A stretch of 64,000 nt of DNA from Blautia sp. (GTDB lineage: Bacteria; Bacillota; Clostridia; Lachnospirales; Lachnospiraceae). This document shows, piece after piece, positions 44,194 to 52,566 of this stretch (positions are counted from its first letter, which is position 1; each line of letters starts with the position of its first letter). The notes beneath the pieces are model-generated. The model made no database searches and had not been told where the DNA came from. It worked only from the letters and a program-made list of their open reading frames with translations. The DNA lies in the NCBI GenBank assembly GCA_023667395.1, contig JAMPAC010000001.1, forward strand, positions 604,705-668,704. The letters run 5' to 3'. Position numbers and translations under genes: made by a program.

Positions 44194-45054
44194 CTACTGC
44201 AAATACTGAAATCCTCCAAATAATTTCTTCTTATAGTGCGATAATTCTTCCTCTAATGACTTTTTACAATCTGGATCCGACAGCTTTGAGAGAGCCGATT
44301 CTAAAATATCATGTGCGTGGTTTACATTAACCGCAAGTATTCCCGGGATTCCCAATCGGTACATATCCGCCAGTGTCCAGGCTGCACGCATATAATTTAT
44401 TTGTTCATACTGCACTTCATCGAAATTGTTCAAAATCTCCGTTTTCTTCGGAACATAAGCAGAATCCGGTTCGACCACCCTTAATTCGTTGTAGGCGGCC
44501 TGGAGCACTTCTCTATTTTTTGCGGCTGCTGAAAAAAGAAGAATCCCTCGCAAAACCCGATATTTTTCATAATACAAATGGTCTGGTTTTATATTATCCA
44601 GCCAGGAAAGGGCTTTTTCCTCTTTTTCTAATGCCATTAAACAAATCAACATATCATAATCAGCTTCCCGAAAATATTCCTCTGCTATGTCGAATCGATC
44701 CTTTCCGCTTTTTTCATCGGTTCCGTCAGCAAAATCATCATCATTAAAAACTATGGAAGCCATTTTCTGTACGCTGCCGATTTCAGCGATTGCCTCTTCC
44801 CATTTGCATAAATTCATACGCGCATACGCACCAATCTTATAAAGTTTCATTGCCTCCCACGCAGCTTCCACCGATCCTAAATCTACCACTAATTCCAGGC
44901 ATGTTTTAGCATATTCAAAATCCTGCTGTTCTCCCGGACACGTATATCCTATTCCTATAACATATATCGCATGAACGGCATCCCGATTGCCTTCTTTAGC
45001 CGCCTGAACAATTTCTTGGAAACTCATTTTATCTAACATTTCATCTGGTGTCAT
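44194..45054 (-). CDS. Helical-repeat (TPR/Sel1-like) protein, unknown
   Basis: 286 residues from the ATG at 45054, where GGAGG precedes and the ATG overlaps the upstream stop. All-helical pattern with paired helices: NRDAVHAIYVIGIGY, FEYAKTCLELVVDLGSVEAAW, AEEYFREADYDMLICLMALE, MRAAWTLADMYRLGIPGI. This looks like Sel1 or TPR repeats, suggesting a scaffold between proteins. It lies between two acyltransferases. No catalytic motif seen. Confidence 0.65.
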   Translation of the reverse strand: MTPDEMLDKMSFQEIVQAAKEGNRDAVHAIYVIGIGYTCPGEQQDFEYAKTCLELVVDLGSVEAAWEAMKLYKIGAYARMNLCKWEEAIAEIGSVQKMASIVFNDDDFADGTDEKSGKDRFDIAEEYFREADYDMLICLMALEKEEKALSWLDNIKPDHLYYEKYRVLRGILLFSAAAKNREVLQAAYNELRVVEPDSAYVPKKTEILNNFDEVQYEQINYMRAAWTLADMYRLGIPGILAVNVNHAHDILESALSKLSDPDCKKSLEEELSHYKKKLFGGFQYLQ

Positions 45055-46010
45055 CATTCTCCTCCATCTCCACCTACAACAGTGTCGCCAATTTTGATCT
45101 TCTCCCCCGCGCACTCGCACATTGCCATCTCATACCATCTTGGCAATAATCCCGTGTTCAAATCTCTCTGTACCTGCCAATATTCCAGCTTATATTTAGG
45201 GATATATGTGTTGACAAACTGCTCCCGCATAGAATATCCGGGCCATTCCTTACGTCTCTCTGCAATAAAATCCTCCCAATAGGTATCCGATAGTTCTGCC
45301 CTGCTTTGAACGCCTTCCCTCTCCCAGATCTCCCATTTCAAAGCGGCCAAAGCATCCCGTATAGCCACTGTCAGTGCCGTCTTGTCAGCAAAATCTACAG
45401 CAGACAACACAGCGCCCCTGTTAATAACAAAGCGCCCTTCATACTGTTCCACTGCGATCGGAATGATCGCCGCACCCGTCTGAAGCGCTGCATCTGCCGC
45501 TCCATAAGCAATATCGCGTATGATTTCATTTTCTGAAAGATTCCACGTTCCCTCCGGAAAAATCATCACGTTATCGCCCTGACTCAAAATCTGTTTCATC
45601 CGCTCTTTTGTATTCGCCTTATCTGCTTTACTGTCCTCGTTCACCCAAATTGCACCGTTTGTATTGAGAAACCAGCCTCCTATCTGTCCATATGTATTGA
45701 TAAAATCAGATACAACGATATAAAAGTGATATGGAATCTGTTCGTTTACAATTTCAATATCCCATTTCCCGATATGGGTAACTGCAAAAATAACCGGACT
45801 CTTGTTTTCCAATGTGATCTCATTTAACAGTTCCACTTGAAACCCACATAGTTTCCTCTGGGCAAACAACAGGAAGCGTAACAATGGTCTGATACATTTT
45901 CTGGCTTTAACGTATTTCAATTTTTCATTGTTTTGTACCTGCGCGCTTTTCTTCTCCTGATATGCTTCAAAAGCCTGTATCGCCCTTTGCCTTCTTTTGG
46001 TATCGTTCAT
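45054..46010 (-). CDS. PlsC-like acyltransferase 2
   Basis: 318 residues. It carries VTHIGKWDIEIV (H-x4-D), NTNGAIWVNED, FPEGTWNLSE and IIPIAVEQYE, parallel to acyltransferase 1 but longer at both ends. The N-terminal 60 residues are basic and may bind membranes. The TGA overlaps the next gene's ATG (ATGA). The two acyltransferases differ enough to have different acceptors or donors. Confidence 0.85.
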   Translation of the reverse strand: MNDTKRRQRAIQAFEAYQEKKSAQVQNNEKLKYVKARKCIRPLLRFLLFAQRKLCGFQVELLNEITLENKSPVIFAVTHIGKWDIEIVNEQIPYHFYIVVSDFINTYGQIGGWFLNTNGAIWVNEDSKADKANTKERMKQILSQGDNVMIFPEGTWNLSENEIIRDIAYGAADAALQTGAAIIPIAVEQYEGRFVINRGAVLSAVDFADKTALTVAIRDALAALKWEIWEREGVQSRAELSDTYWEDFIAERRKEWPGYSMREQFVNTYIPKYKLEYWQVQRDLNTGLLPRWYEMAMCECAGEKIKIGDTVVGGDGGE

Positions 46011-46154
46011 TTCATTGTGATCCTCTCAAAATATGCAGTATGAACCTTATAGAAATGCTGATTAAATTAAAATTTCAGTTACCCGTGCACGGTTATATAT
46101 TTTTTTCATTCCCTCTAATTTTTGAGCATATATCGTAGCCAATAATAAATTTCC

Positions 46155-46241
46155 CTATCTTCCTGCTTTTCCGCATGCATTATATTTCAGTCACGGTTTA
46201 TCAATAAGCGGATAACCGGTTTTCACTTCTGCCTGTTTCAT
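46155..46241 (-). pseudogene. Relic start of a further AMP ligase
   Basis: From an ATG at 46241 with AAAAGGG upstream, the frame reads KTGYPLIDKP, then a TGA where ligase 2 has Trp (TGYPSIDRPWLQYY), then LKYNA before losing similarity at a TAG. It is a clear vestige of a fourth ligase start in the 287 bp gap. The rest of the gap (46011-46296) is AT-rich with no intact gene. Confidence 0.6.
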
Positions 46242-46296
46242 ACTTTTCCCTTTTCAATTGCCTGCTTTGATACACCTAAATTCTAAATATCCCTGG

Positions 46297-48066
46297 TTAT
46301 CCAACAGCAACTACCTCTTCTGCTTCCTTTTCCAACGCCTGATAATCGACCTTTCCGGCAGGGGTTAATGGCAGTTCCCGCATAAATTCATAGAACACAG
46401 GCCGCATATTTTCTGATAATCCATTACTGCACAATGTACGCAGTTCCTGTTCCAATAAGATATTATCAGCGTCCTCTTCTGCTGCCACATAAGCTTTTAA
46501 AACTTTATTTTTACCATGTGTAATACCAACCACGCAAGATTCACGCACCTTTTCATGTCCATTGATAATTTCTTCCACCTGCGCAGGTACGATCTTATAT
46601 ACAGCGCCATCTATGACTGTCATAATCATTCTTTTGATACGTCCCTGCAAGAAAAGGAACCCATCTTCGTCCATATATCCCATATCTCCAGTATGAATCC
46701 ATACGCTGCCATCAGGATGTGTCTTAAACAGTTCTTTTGTTTCTAACTCGTTATTTTTATATCCAATCATGGCAGATACACACTGCATACAAATTTCACC
46801 TGTTTCATTGTATCTGCATTCTCTCTGACCTTCATTGTCATAAACACAAATGACATTCTTTGCCAAAGGAATACCAACACTTCCTATTTTATGTGCATTC
46901 TTAAACTCTACCACCGCAGTAGCGCATACCTCCGTCATGCCGTATCCCTTTTGTATCCTGGCAGGAGAACCTGTAAAAGCCAGAAACTCATTCAAAGACT
47001 TTTCCAAAGGTATATTCATCCCATCGCCACCGACCCCAACTGTAAACAGTCTGGATAAATCCATTTTTTTCAGCTTCAAATTTTTTGCCATCGGCGCTAT
47101 ATAAGCCGGAATAGAACAACAATGATTAGGATGATACTTTTTAATATATTGCGGCCATTTCTCCGGATCAAATTTAGGAATCAATACGGTTTCCAGACCA
47201 AGGCAAAGTGGCATATGGATATTGATCAACGTTCCATAAACCACATAGGGAATCATCATACTCAAAAACACTTCCCCCCGTTCATGGGGCATGGAGAGCA
47301 TGTAATCCTGTGTTACTGCATTAAAACTACAATCACTTAACAAAACACTTTTGGGAACACCTGTAGTTCCACCTGTATGTGCCAAATAACAGGCTGTATG
47401 CGCATCTTTTTTGCTGTAGTCCAATCCACTCTCTTTTCCTTGAGTAAGGAAATCTCTCCATGATAGAAACAAATCATTTCCATGATGATCCGCTTTATAA
47501 TTTCTCATTTTGACCACATATCCCATTTTTACAACTATAGGCATGTACTCGGCCAGAGAATATTCTATCATCCGATGAACAGCGGTATTCTTCGCCGCAT
47601 TTGACACTTTTTCTGCAAAGAGATCCATTGTGACAACAACCTTGGAGCCTGCGTCTGTAATATAGGATTCTATTTCTGCCTGGGACGCCAATACATTAAC
47701 ATAGTTCACTATTGCACCGATTTTGTTTAATCCGTAAAGGCAAAGCACAGAGGGAACGCATGAAAGCGTTACAAGAGTCACAATATCTCCCGGCTTCACC
47801 CCCTGAGCAACAAACGCTTTAGCCGTCTCGTCTATATAATGAAATAATTCTCCATAAGTGATTTTGTTTCCAAAATAATTCAGGGCGATATTATCCCTTG
47901 ATGTTTTGTTATGCTGATATAAATATTCCAATAGTGTGGTTTCAGGAACTAACGCGGAAACAGCTTCTTCGTTGTAGTATTGTAGCCATGGTCTATCAAT
48001 GGATGGATAACCGGTCAATTTTTTCGCACTCTGTTCGTCAACAGCAATTTTTCTTGACATAATCAT
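46297..48066 (-). CDS. AMP-dependent acyl ligase 2 (ANL superfamily)
   Basis: 589 residues from the ATG at 48066, which overlaps the stop of the DnaJ-type gene (ATGA). ANL motifs: LNYFGNKITYGELF (start), AHTGGTTGVPKSVLL (P-loop), GYGMTEVCA, HTGDMGYMDEDGFLFLQGRIKR (adenylate and hinge) and LPLTPAGKVDY with the C-terminal Lys. Such enzymes activate carboxylic acids as adenylates and pass them to CoA or a carrier. It shares text with ligase 1, so the two arose by duplication. Substrate unknown. Confidence 0.9.
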   Translation of the reverse strand: MIMSRKIAVDEQSAKKLTGYPSIDRPWLQYYNEEAVSALVPETTLLEYLYQHNKTSRDNIALNYFGNKITYGELFHYIDETAKAFVAQGVKPGDIVTLVTLSCVPSVLCLYGLNKIGAIVNYVNVLASQAEIESYITDAGSKVVVTMDLFAEKVSNAAKNTAVHRMIEYSLAEYMPIVVKMGYVVKMRNYKADHHGNDLFLSWRDFLTQGKESGLDYSKKDAHTACYLAHTGGTTGVPKSVLLSDCSFNAVTQDYMLSMPHERGEVFLSMMIPYVVYGTLINIHMPLCLGLETVLIPKFDPEKWPQYIKKYHPNHCCSIPAYIAPMAKNLKLKKMDLSRLFTVGVGGDGMNIPLEKSLNEFLAFTGSPARIQKGYGMTEVCATAVVEFKNAHKIGSVGIPLAKNVICVYDNEGQRECRYNETGEICMQCVSAMIGYKNNELETKELFKTHPDGSVWIHTGDMGYMDEDGFLFLQGRIKRMIMTVIDGAVYKIVPAQVEEIINGHEKVRESCVVGITHGKNKVLKAYVAAEEDADNILLEQELRTLCSNGLSENMRPVFYEFMRELPLTPAGKVDYQALEKEAEEVVAVG

Positions 48067-48233
48067 CTGCCATCTTCTACCTTTCCGGTTCCGCCGCAGG
48101 CCGTACACTCCACTACTTTATCTCCCTGGCAATAATAACAAGTAGACTTCTTCTTATCATCCATAGTCCCATAACCACCACATCTCGGACATTTTATCTT
48201 GCCTTTACCGTTACAACAGTTGCAGTCTCGCAT
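48063..48233 (-). CDS. Small DnaJ-type Cys-rich protein
   Basis: 56 residues from the ATG at 48233. Three CxxCxGxG-like elements (CNCCNGKGK, CPRCGGYG, CTACGGTG) and CYYCQGD make nine Cys in all, matching the zinc domain of DnaJ. It could be a stand-alone zinc chaperone or adaptor. Its place between a radical SAM maturase and a ligase also leaves open that it is a Cys-rich substrate. Translation is coupled to ligase 2 by an ATGA overlap. Confidence 0.7.
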   Translation of the reverse strand: MRDCNCCNGKGKIKCPRCGGYGTMDDKKKSTCYYCQGDKVVECTACGGTGKVEDGR

Positions 48234-48312
48234 TTCTCTACTTTTCCCCTTTTTATAGTAATTATAGCAAATCTCTATTTCGTCATAGCATATACGAAAA
48301 TGACATACGGAA

Positions 48313-48350
48313 CTGCCGCACAAAGAAACATGTCTTCCTTTGTGCGACAG
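48313..48350 (-). promoter_or_regulatory. Strong mRNA hairpin after the peptide gene
   Basis: CTGCCGCACAAAG (48313-48325) pairs with CTTTGTGCGACAG (48338-48350), 12 of 13 matching, 12 nt loop. It lies 11 bp past the peptide stop. No T run follows on the minus strand, so it is likely a stabilising or processing hairpin rather than a terminator; such hairpins often keep precursor mRNA abundant. Confidence 0.75.
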
Positions 48351-48360
48351 CCTCATCTTT

Positions 48361-48492
48361 CTAGCGGTTTTTTTGACCACACGGCAAATCCCTCTCGTTA
48401 CATGGCTTACTTGAATTTGCAGTCAATTCTTCTGACTTTACCGCATTTACATAAGTCAAATGGCTAGTTTTCTTTCTGGTAATTACTTTCAT
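48361..48492 (-). CDS. Candidate RiPP precursor peptide (43 aa)
   Basis: ATG at 48492 with GGAGG 8 nt upstream; stop TAG at 48361-48363. It overlaps the end of the radical SAM gene by 29 nt in another frame. The peptide starts MKVITRKKTS (basic), has a middle with AVKSEELTA, a plausible leader boundary, and ends with two Cys (31 and 38) in KPCNERDLPCGQK. Only two Cys, so it is not a classical Cys-rich precursor. Placement directly behind the maturase, a strong ribosome binding site and the following hairpin are what a precursor should have. No homologue recognised. Confidence 0.6.
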   Translation of the reverse strand: MKVITRKKTSHLTYVNAVKSEELTANSSKPCNERDLPCGQKNR

Positions 48493-49768
48493 CCTTTTCA
48501 CCTCCCATCTTCTTTTGGCAATATTTTTTGTACATATATTTCACAGCTTTACAAGCGTGAATATCATGTTTGATATATTCGTAAACGCATCCACCATAAC
48601 AAACCGGAATATATGGACAGCTTTCACACTCTGGCTCTGTAAACGGATCTCTCCCCAAATATTTTGCAGTAACCACAGCGTTACAAATTTCACCGGAAAC
48701 ATGCCCAATAGAATATCTACTGTCACATATATCATTCAAACATTTGTATAAATGACCATCTGGTGCAATCAAATACGAATATGCATGCTCGGCGGCACAA
48801 TTATTGATACTTGGCTGAATATATATATCTAATTTTCTTTTCTGGTTCTCATACTTATCTCTAAATATCTCATTGTAAAATTCACAAAGTTCCAAATATG
48901 TATAACAACAAGACTGTTGATCTATACTTTGATTTTTCTCTACTGTAACAATTGCTGGATAACAATCAATATTTCTCTTTTTTGCAAAAACATCATATAC
49001 ATCTTTATATTCGTTTATGTTTGTCTTATCCAAATTAACCCTTACGGATACACTAATATCATTTTCAGCCAAGAGAAATATTGCATTTTTTATCTTTTTA
49101 TATGTTCCTTTTCCACTTATCAACTTCCGCCTAATATCGTGCGTTTTTTCCATACCATCAATTGTTATTTGAGCCACTCTAATCAGGCATTGCTTTAAAT
49201 CAACCACCATTTCATCATCTATGAGATACCCATTGGTAATAATAGAAGCATGGTACTTAATTCCTTTTTCATTGCAAAATGCGATTATTTCCACAGACAG
49301 CTTTTTTATAATATCCATCTGTAAAAGCGGTTCGCCGCCATACCAACATATATTTAATTCGGATATTTGATTATCTGTTAGTAAACTCTCCAAAAAATGT
49401 AACACTTGATTCTGTGTTTTTTCACTCATATATTCATTATTTTTATTTTCATAGCAGTATACGCATTCAAAATTGCAGCTAAGAGAAGGTGCTATTGTAA
49501 TGGTTGCTTTCTTATTTGTATATTTGCAAGAATTATAAGCATTTCTAAGGAGCTGCATTTCGTCTAACTCAAAATCAACAATAATACCATTATCTTCAAG
49601 GATGGTAAGTTCATCTTTATCAAATTCCGTAATTTTTGCATTTTTTACTCCAAGAATCTCCTTTTTTGTAACCTGAATCTGACATCCGGTTAATGTATTT
49701 GCTATATAGGAATAATTTTCTTCATCATAAATATTATATCTAGAAGGTTTCATTGCATGAATTTCCAT
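48464..49768 (-). CDS. Radical SAM/SPASM peptide maturase
   Basis: 434 residues from the ATG at 49768 (GAGGAG 12 nt upstream; a frame start at 49813 has no site). An N-terminal domain of about 90 residues (MKPSRYNIYDEENYSYIANT) precedes the radical SAM CxxxCxxC motif in CNFECVYCYE (98-105), then WYGGEPLL. The C-terminal SPASM domain has Cys residues in CLNDICDSRYSIG and CESCPYIPVCYGGC, for auxiliary 4Fe-4S clusters. This layout is that of CCPM/sactisynthase-like peptide maturases and anSME. It overlaps the peptide gene, so a translationally coupled precursor is likely. Confidence 0.88.
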   Translation of the reverse strand: MEIHAMKPSRYNIYDEENYSYIANTLTGCQIQVTKKEILGVKNAKITEFDKDELTILEDNGIIVDFELDEMQLLRNAYNSCKYTNKKATITIAPSLSCNFECVYCYENKNNEYMSEKTQNQVLHFLESLLTDNQISELNICWYGGEPLLQMDIIKKLSVEIIAFCNEKGIKYHASIITNGYLIDDEMVVDLKQCLIRVAQITIDGMEKTHDIRRKLISGKGTYKKIKNAIFLLAENDISVSVRVNLDKTNINEYKDVYDVFAKKRNIDCYPAIVTVEKNQSIDQQSCCYTYLELCEFYNEIFRDKYENQKRKLDIYIQPSINNCAAEHAYSYLIAPDGHLYKCLNDICDSRYSIGHVSGEICNAVVTAKYLGRDPFTEPECESCPYIPVCYGGCVYEYIKHDIHACKAVKYMYKKYCQKKMGGEKDESNYQKEN

Positions 49769-49816
49769 AAAGTATTTTATCTCCTCAAAAACTTTTATCT
49801 CTGCTATGCACATATA

Positions 49817-51661
49817 TTATAATATAACGTTGCTTTTATCTATTGTTGCTTCCACATCTATTTTCCCTTCATTTGTACGGACAATTTTCGTAACCAAATG
49901 ATAATCCTGCCTTTCCCTTGGTCTGTCACGCAATGGCAGCTTATGTTTACACAAATTTTCTATTTCCTTTAAATACTTTCTCTGATTCATGTATTTTGGC
50001 TTTAATTCAATAAACGCAGTTGGCCATAAACCACTTTCTAATATTGGATCCTTTACTCCCGTTACAAGACACTCTTTTACAGCTTTATGAGTTCTAATGA
50101 CAGCACTAATTTCTGAAGGGAACACATTATGGCCATCTGGTCGCACTATCATCTCCTTTTTTCTGTTTAATATGGTAAAAACACCATTAATATCTATGTA
50201 CCCCAGATCGCCGCTCTTTCCCCATTTTTTTCCTTCGGAATCTGTATAAAAGAATTGACTGGTGGCTTCTTTATTCTTAACGTATCCTTTCATTGCCTGT
50301 TCAGAAGAAATATGGATTTCTCCTACCTCGTAATATCCGAGTTCATTATCATTTTCATCTACAATCTTTGCATCAACCTTTGGCAGCGGAATCCCATATG
50401 CTCCTAGATATTTCGTATTTTCATAAGGAGTATAAAAAGCACATGATGAATATTCTGCCATTCCCCCACCCTTGCTAATGGTGGCTGTTCCCTTATGCTC
50501 CTTTATCCATCTATTAAAAGCCATTTCAAAATCTGCGCTGGTCTTATCTCCGCCCACAATTATATTGTTAATAAATGAAAGGTTTGTATTTTCATCTACA
50601 TATCTACTTTTCATCAATATCTGCAGAAAACTTGGGACACATACAATGTTGTTCGGTTTATACTGCATAATCAGCTTTGGAAAATCCGCAGGGACAAAAT
50701 TAGGAATAAGGATTGATTCCAAACCACTACATAACGCATTATGTATCCCGCAAATCATACCATATGAAATAAACGGAGGCATAATTCCCAGTATCGTTTC
50801 TCCTGCACTACACTCAATCAGATCCTTTAATTGCTCTACTACCAAATTAATAGACGCTGCGCTCAGTTCCAAGCCTTTAGGGATTCCGGTTGTCCCGCTG
50901 GTATACTCTACTATTCCTGTCCTGTCAGGTACATATGGCGGAATTTTTAATGTATAACCACTCATATCGTTTTTCCAAAATTGTTCTGAACTGATAATAT
51001 GAGTTTCTTTTTGCACCAAATTAAAAAATATCTCCTTACTCTTTTCAGGCAACATTTTCATGCAATACACAAAATGCTCTTTCCGTTTTTCTTCCTTTTT
51101 GAACGTCTGTAACGGCGAAATATTTAACATCAGTGTTCCTGGCTGTCCCTTAATTGCCTTTCGCATTTTCTTAGCATATAGCCCCGTGACGCCCACCACT
51201 GGAGATTGCACCATTTCAAGATAATATTTCATTCTTTCTATGTTTACACGCGGATCGATCAAAGCAGCAACGGCTCCAATCTTATCAAGAGCATAAATCA
51301 TGTAAATTGTTTCCGGTGTTGTTGGCATTGCCAGATTAACATAATCTCCCTTTTTTACCCCTCTCATCTGAAAGCGCTTCGCCGTATCCTCTATATGCCA
51401 GAACAATTCCCTATAAGAAATTCTTTTTCCAAAATAATTAAGCGCAATCAGATCAAGCCGCATACTATTCCTCTGATATAGATAATCGCTCATACTCATC
51501 TGTGGAATTTTTTTATCCATCTGCTCTTTACAATAATACTTTTGCCATACTCTATCTTTAGAAGGAATACCTGATAACCCTAACTTTTTCAGTTGTAATG
51601 CCAATGTACTTTTTGCTATTTCCAGTTCGCTAAATGTCTGAGGGGTAGTTGATAACACCAT
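49817..51661 (-). CDS. AMP-dependent acyl ligase 1 (ANL superfamily)
   Basis: 614 residues, first gene of the cluster, AAAGG 9 nt before the ATG. Motifs: LNYFGKRISYRELF, VEYTSGTTGIPKGLEL (P-loop), KGGGMAEYSS, KSGDLGYIDINGVFTILNRKKEM and a C-terminal NEGKIDVEA with catalytic Lys. It resembles ligase 2 in the first 130 residues (both start around a TGYP/GIP-type segment and KYY/QYY). Function: activation of a carboxylic acid, perhaps a fatty acid, to adenylate or thioester. It ends about 50 bp before the radical SAM start. Confidence 0.9.
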   Translation of the reverse strand: MVLSTTPQTFSELEIAKSTLALQLKKLGLSGIPSKDRVWQKYYCKEQMDKKIPQMSMSDYLYQRNSMRLDLIALNYFGKRISYRELFWHIEDTAKRFQMRGVKKGDYVNLAMPTTPETIYMIYALDKIGAVAALIDPRVNIERMKYYLEMVQSPVVGVTGLYAKKMRKAIKGQPGTLMLNISPLQTFKKEEKRKEHFVYCMKMLPEKSKEIFFNLVQKETHIISSEQFWKNDMSGYTLKIPPYVPDRTGIVEYTSGTTGIPKGLELSAASINLVVEQLKDLIECSAGETILGIMPPFISYGMICGIHNALCSGLESILIPNFVPADFPKLIMQYKPNNIVCVPSFLQILMKSRYVDENTNLSFINNIIVGGDKTSADFEMAFNRWIKEHKGTATISKGGGMAEYSSCAFYTPYENTKYLGAYGIPLPKVDAKIVDENDNELGYYEVGEIHISSEQAMKGYVKNKEATSQFFYTDSEGKKWGKSGDLGYIDINGVFTILNRKKEMIVRPDGHNVFPSEISAVIRTHKAVKECLVTGVKDPILESGLWPTAFIELKPKYMNQRKYLKEIENLCKHKLPLRDRPRERQDYHLVTKIVRTNEGKIDVEATIDKSNVIL

Positions 51662-51823
51662 ATGCCCGCACCTTTCCGCATAATCTTATGTTTTTATTCA
51701 ATAATTTGATATATTTATCAAATTATGCCTTTCAGTCACATGGTATTGCCCCCTGCAACATTCGCCAAGCCAATTCCATTGGACACCACTCATGGGAATA
51801 AATATCTTCTCCAGACAAATATT

Positions 51824-51852
51824 AATATACCAAAGTATTTTTATGGTGTCAA
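51824..51852 (-). promoter_or_regulatory. Promoter of the accessory biosynthetic cluster
   Basis: Minus strand: perfect -35 TTGACA (51847-51852), 17 bp, -10 TATATT (51824-51829). The leader of about 155 nt before ligase 1 holds a short frame (MSGVQWNWLGECC, 32 codons) of doubtful value. It is divergent from the XRE gene at 51908, whose product may bind here. Confidence 0.85.
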
Positions 51853-51907
51853 TTATTTTTGTACAATAGTATGTTAATAATTGTCATTACTTATATAGGA
51901 GCACACC

Positions 51908-52195
51908 ATGGCATTGAATGAAAATATAAAGCAACTGCGACTGGCGAGAAATTTATCACAGGTCGATCTGGCCAAAGCCCTTGGCGTAACCAAACAAAGC
52001 GTTTCCAATTGGGAAAATGACAACATCCTGCCTTCCATCGATATGCTGATCCGCCTGTCCGGATTTTTCTCCGTTTCCACGGATGCCCTTTTGGGATTGG
52101 ATACACGCAAATATATAGAAGTCACTGGACTAACCGATATCCAGCTGGCACACATTACATCCATTATCAATGACATACGCGGAGAAACCCCTTGA
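51908..52195 (+). CDS. XRE family transcriptional regulator
   Basis: 95 residues. Cro/C1-type HTH at about 5-60: IKQLRLARNLSQVDLAKALGVTKQSVSNWENDNILPS, then LIRLSGFFSVSTDALLG, the usual ending of SinR-like regulators. The C-terminal 30 residues are a short tail. A ribosome binding site AGGAG stands 7 nt before the ATG. Divergent from the biosynthetic cluster, with only about 55 bp between the two start regions, so it is a good candidate regulator of the cluster. Confidence 0.9.
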   Translation: MALNENIKQLRLARNLSQVDLAKALGVTKQSVSNWENDNILPSIDMLIRLSGFFSVSTDALLGLDTRKYIEVTGLTDIQLAHITSIINDIRGETP

Positions 52196-52314
52196 GGGAG
52201 TGCTGATCAAACCCGCACGGTTGCCAATCTTATCATTCCGGTGTATATTGCGGGAATGAAACTATTTATCACAGTCCGCAAATATAAAGTCAGGCAGAAA
52301 TTGTTTTTTTCATC

Positions 52315-52354
52315 AAAAAAGACCATTTTATCAAAAATTTTCAATAAAATGGTC
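52315..52354 (-). terminator. Terminator after the frameshifted Rpn unit
   Basis: GACCATTTTAT (52321-52331)/ATAAAATGGTC (52344-52354), with TTTTTT on the minus strand (52315-52320). It closes the transcript of the gene at 52387. The rest of 52196-52386 shows no gene. Confidence 0.85.
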
Positions 52355-52386
52355 TACGACTCTGACTTATGAAATTGTGGGACATT

Positions 52387-52566
52387 TTATGCTAAGGCTA
52401 CCCTCAATACCTCTGTATCAAAAATTTCCTGCGTCTCCTCTGTTGAAATTTTTAATCCATATTCAATGACCTGAATTGCTGTGTCCTTATTTCTTGTTCC
52501 TCTATAAATACTTCCCGCTATCTCAATCGTTTTATTTTTCTCAAGTTCATCTAAAAACTCGCTCAT
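52387..52566 (-). CDS. Small unknown protein downstream of the Rpn relic
   Basis: 59 residues from the ATG at 52566, with GAGG 9 nt upstream. It starts MSEFLDELEKNK and contains GLKISTEETQEIF; acidic, helical. It overlaps the end of the Rpn frame by 20 nt. It may be an immunity or control protein for the nuclease-like product, or a C-terminal helper that is separately translated. No known family. Confidence 0.5.
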   Translation of the reverse strand: MSEFLDELEKNKTIEIAGSIYRGTRNKDTAIQVIEYGLKISTEETQEIFDTEVLRVALA

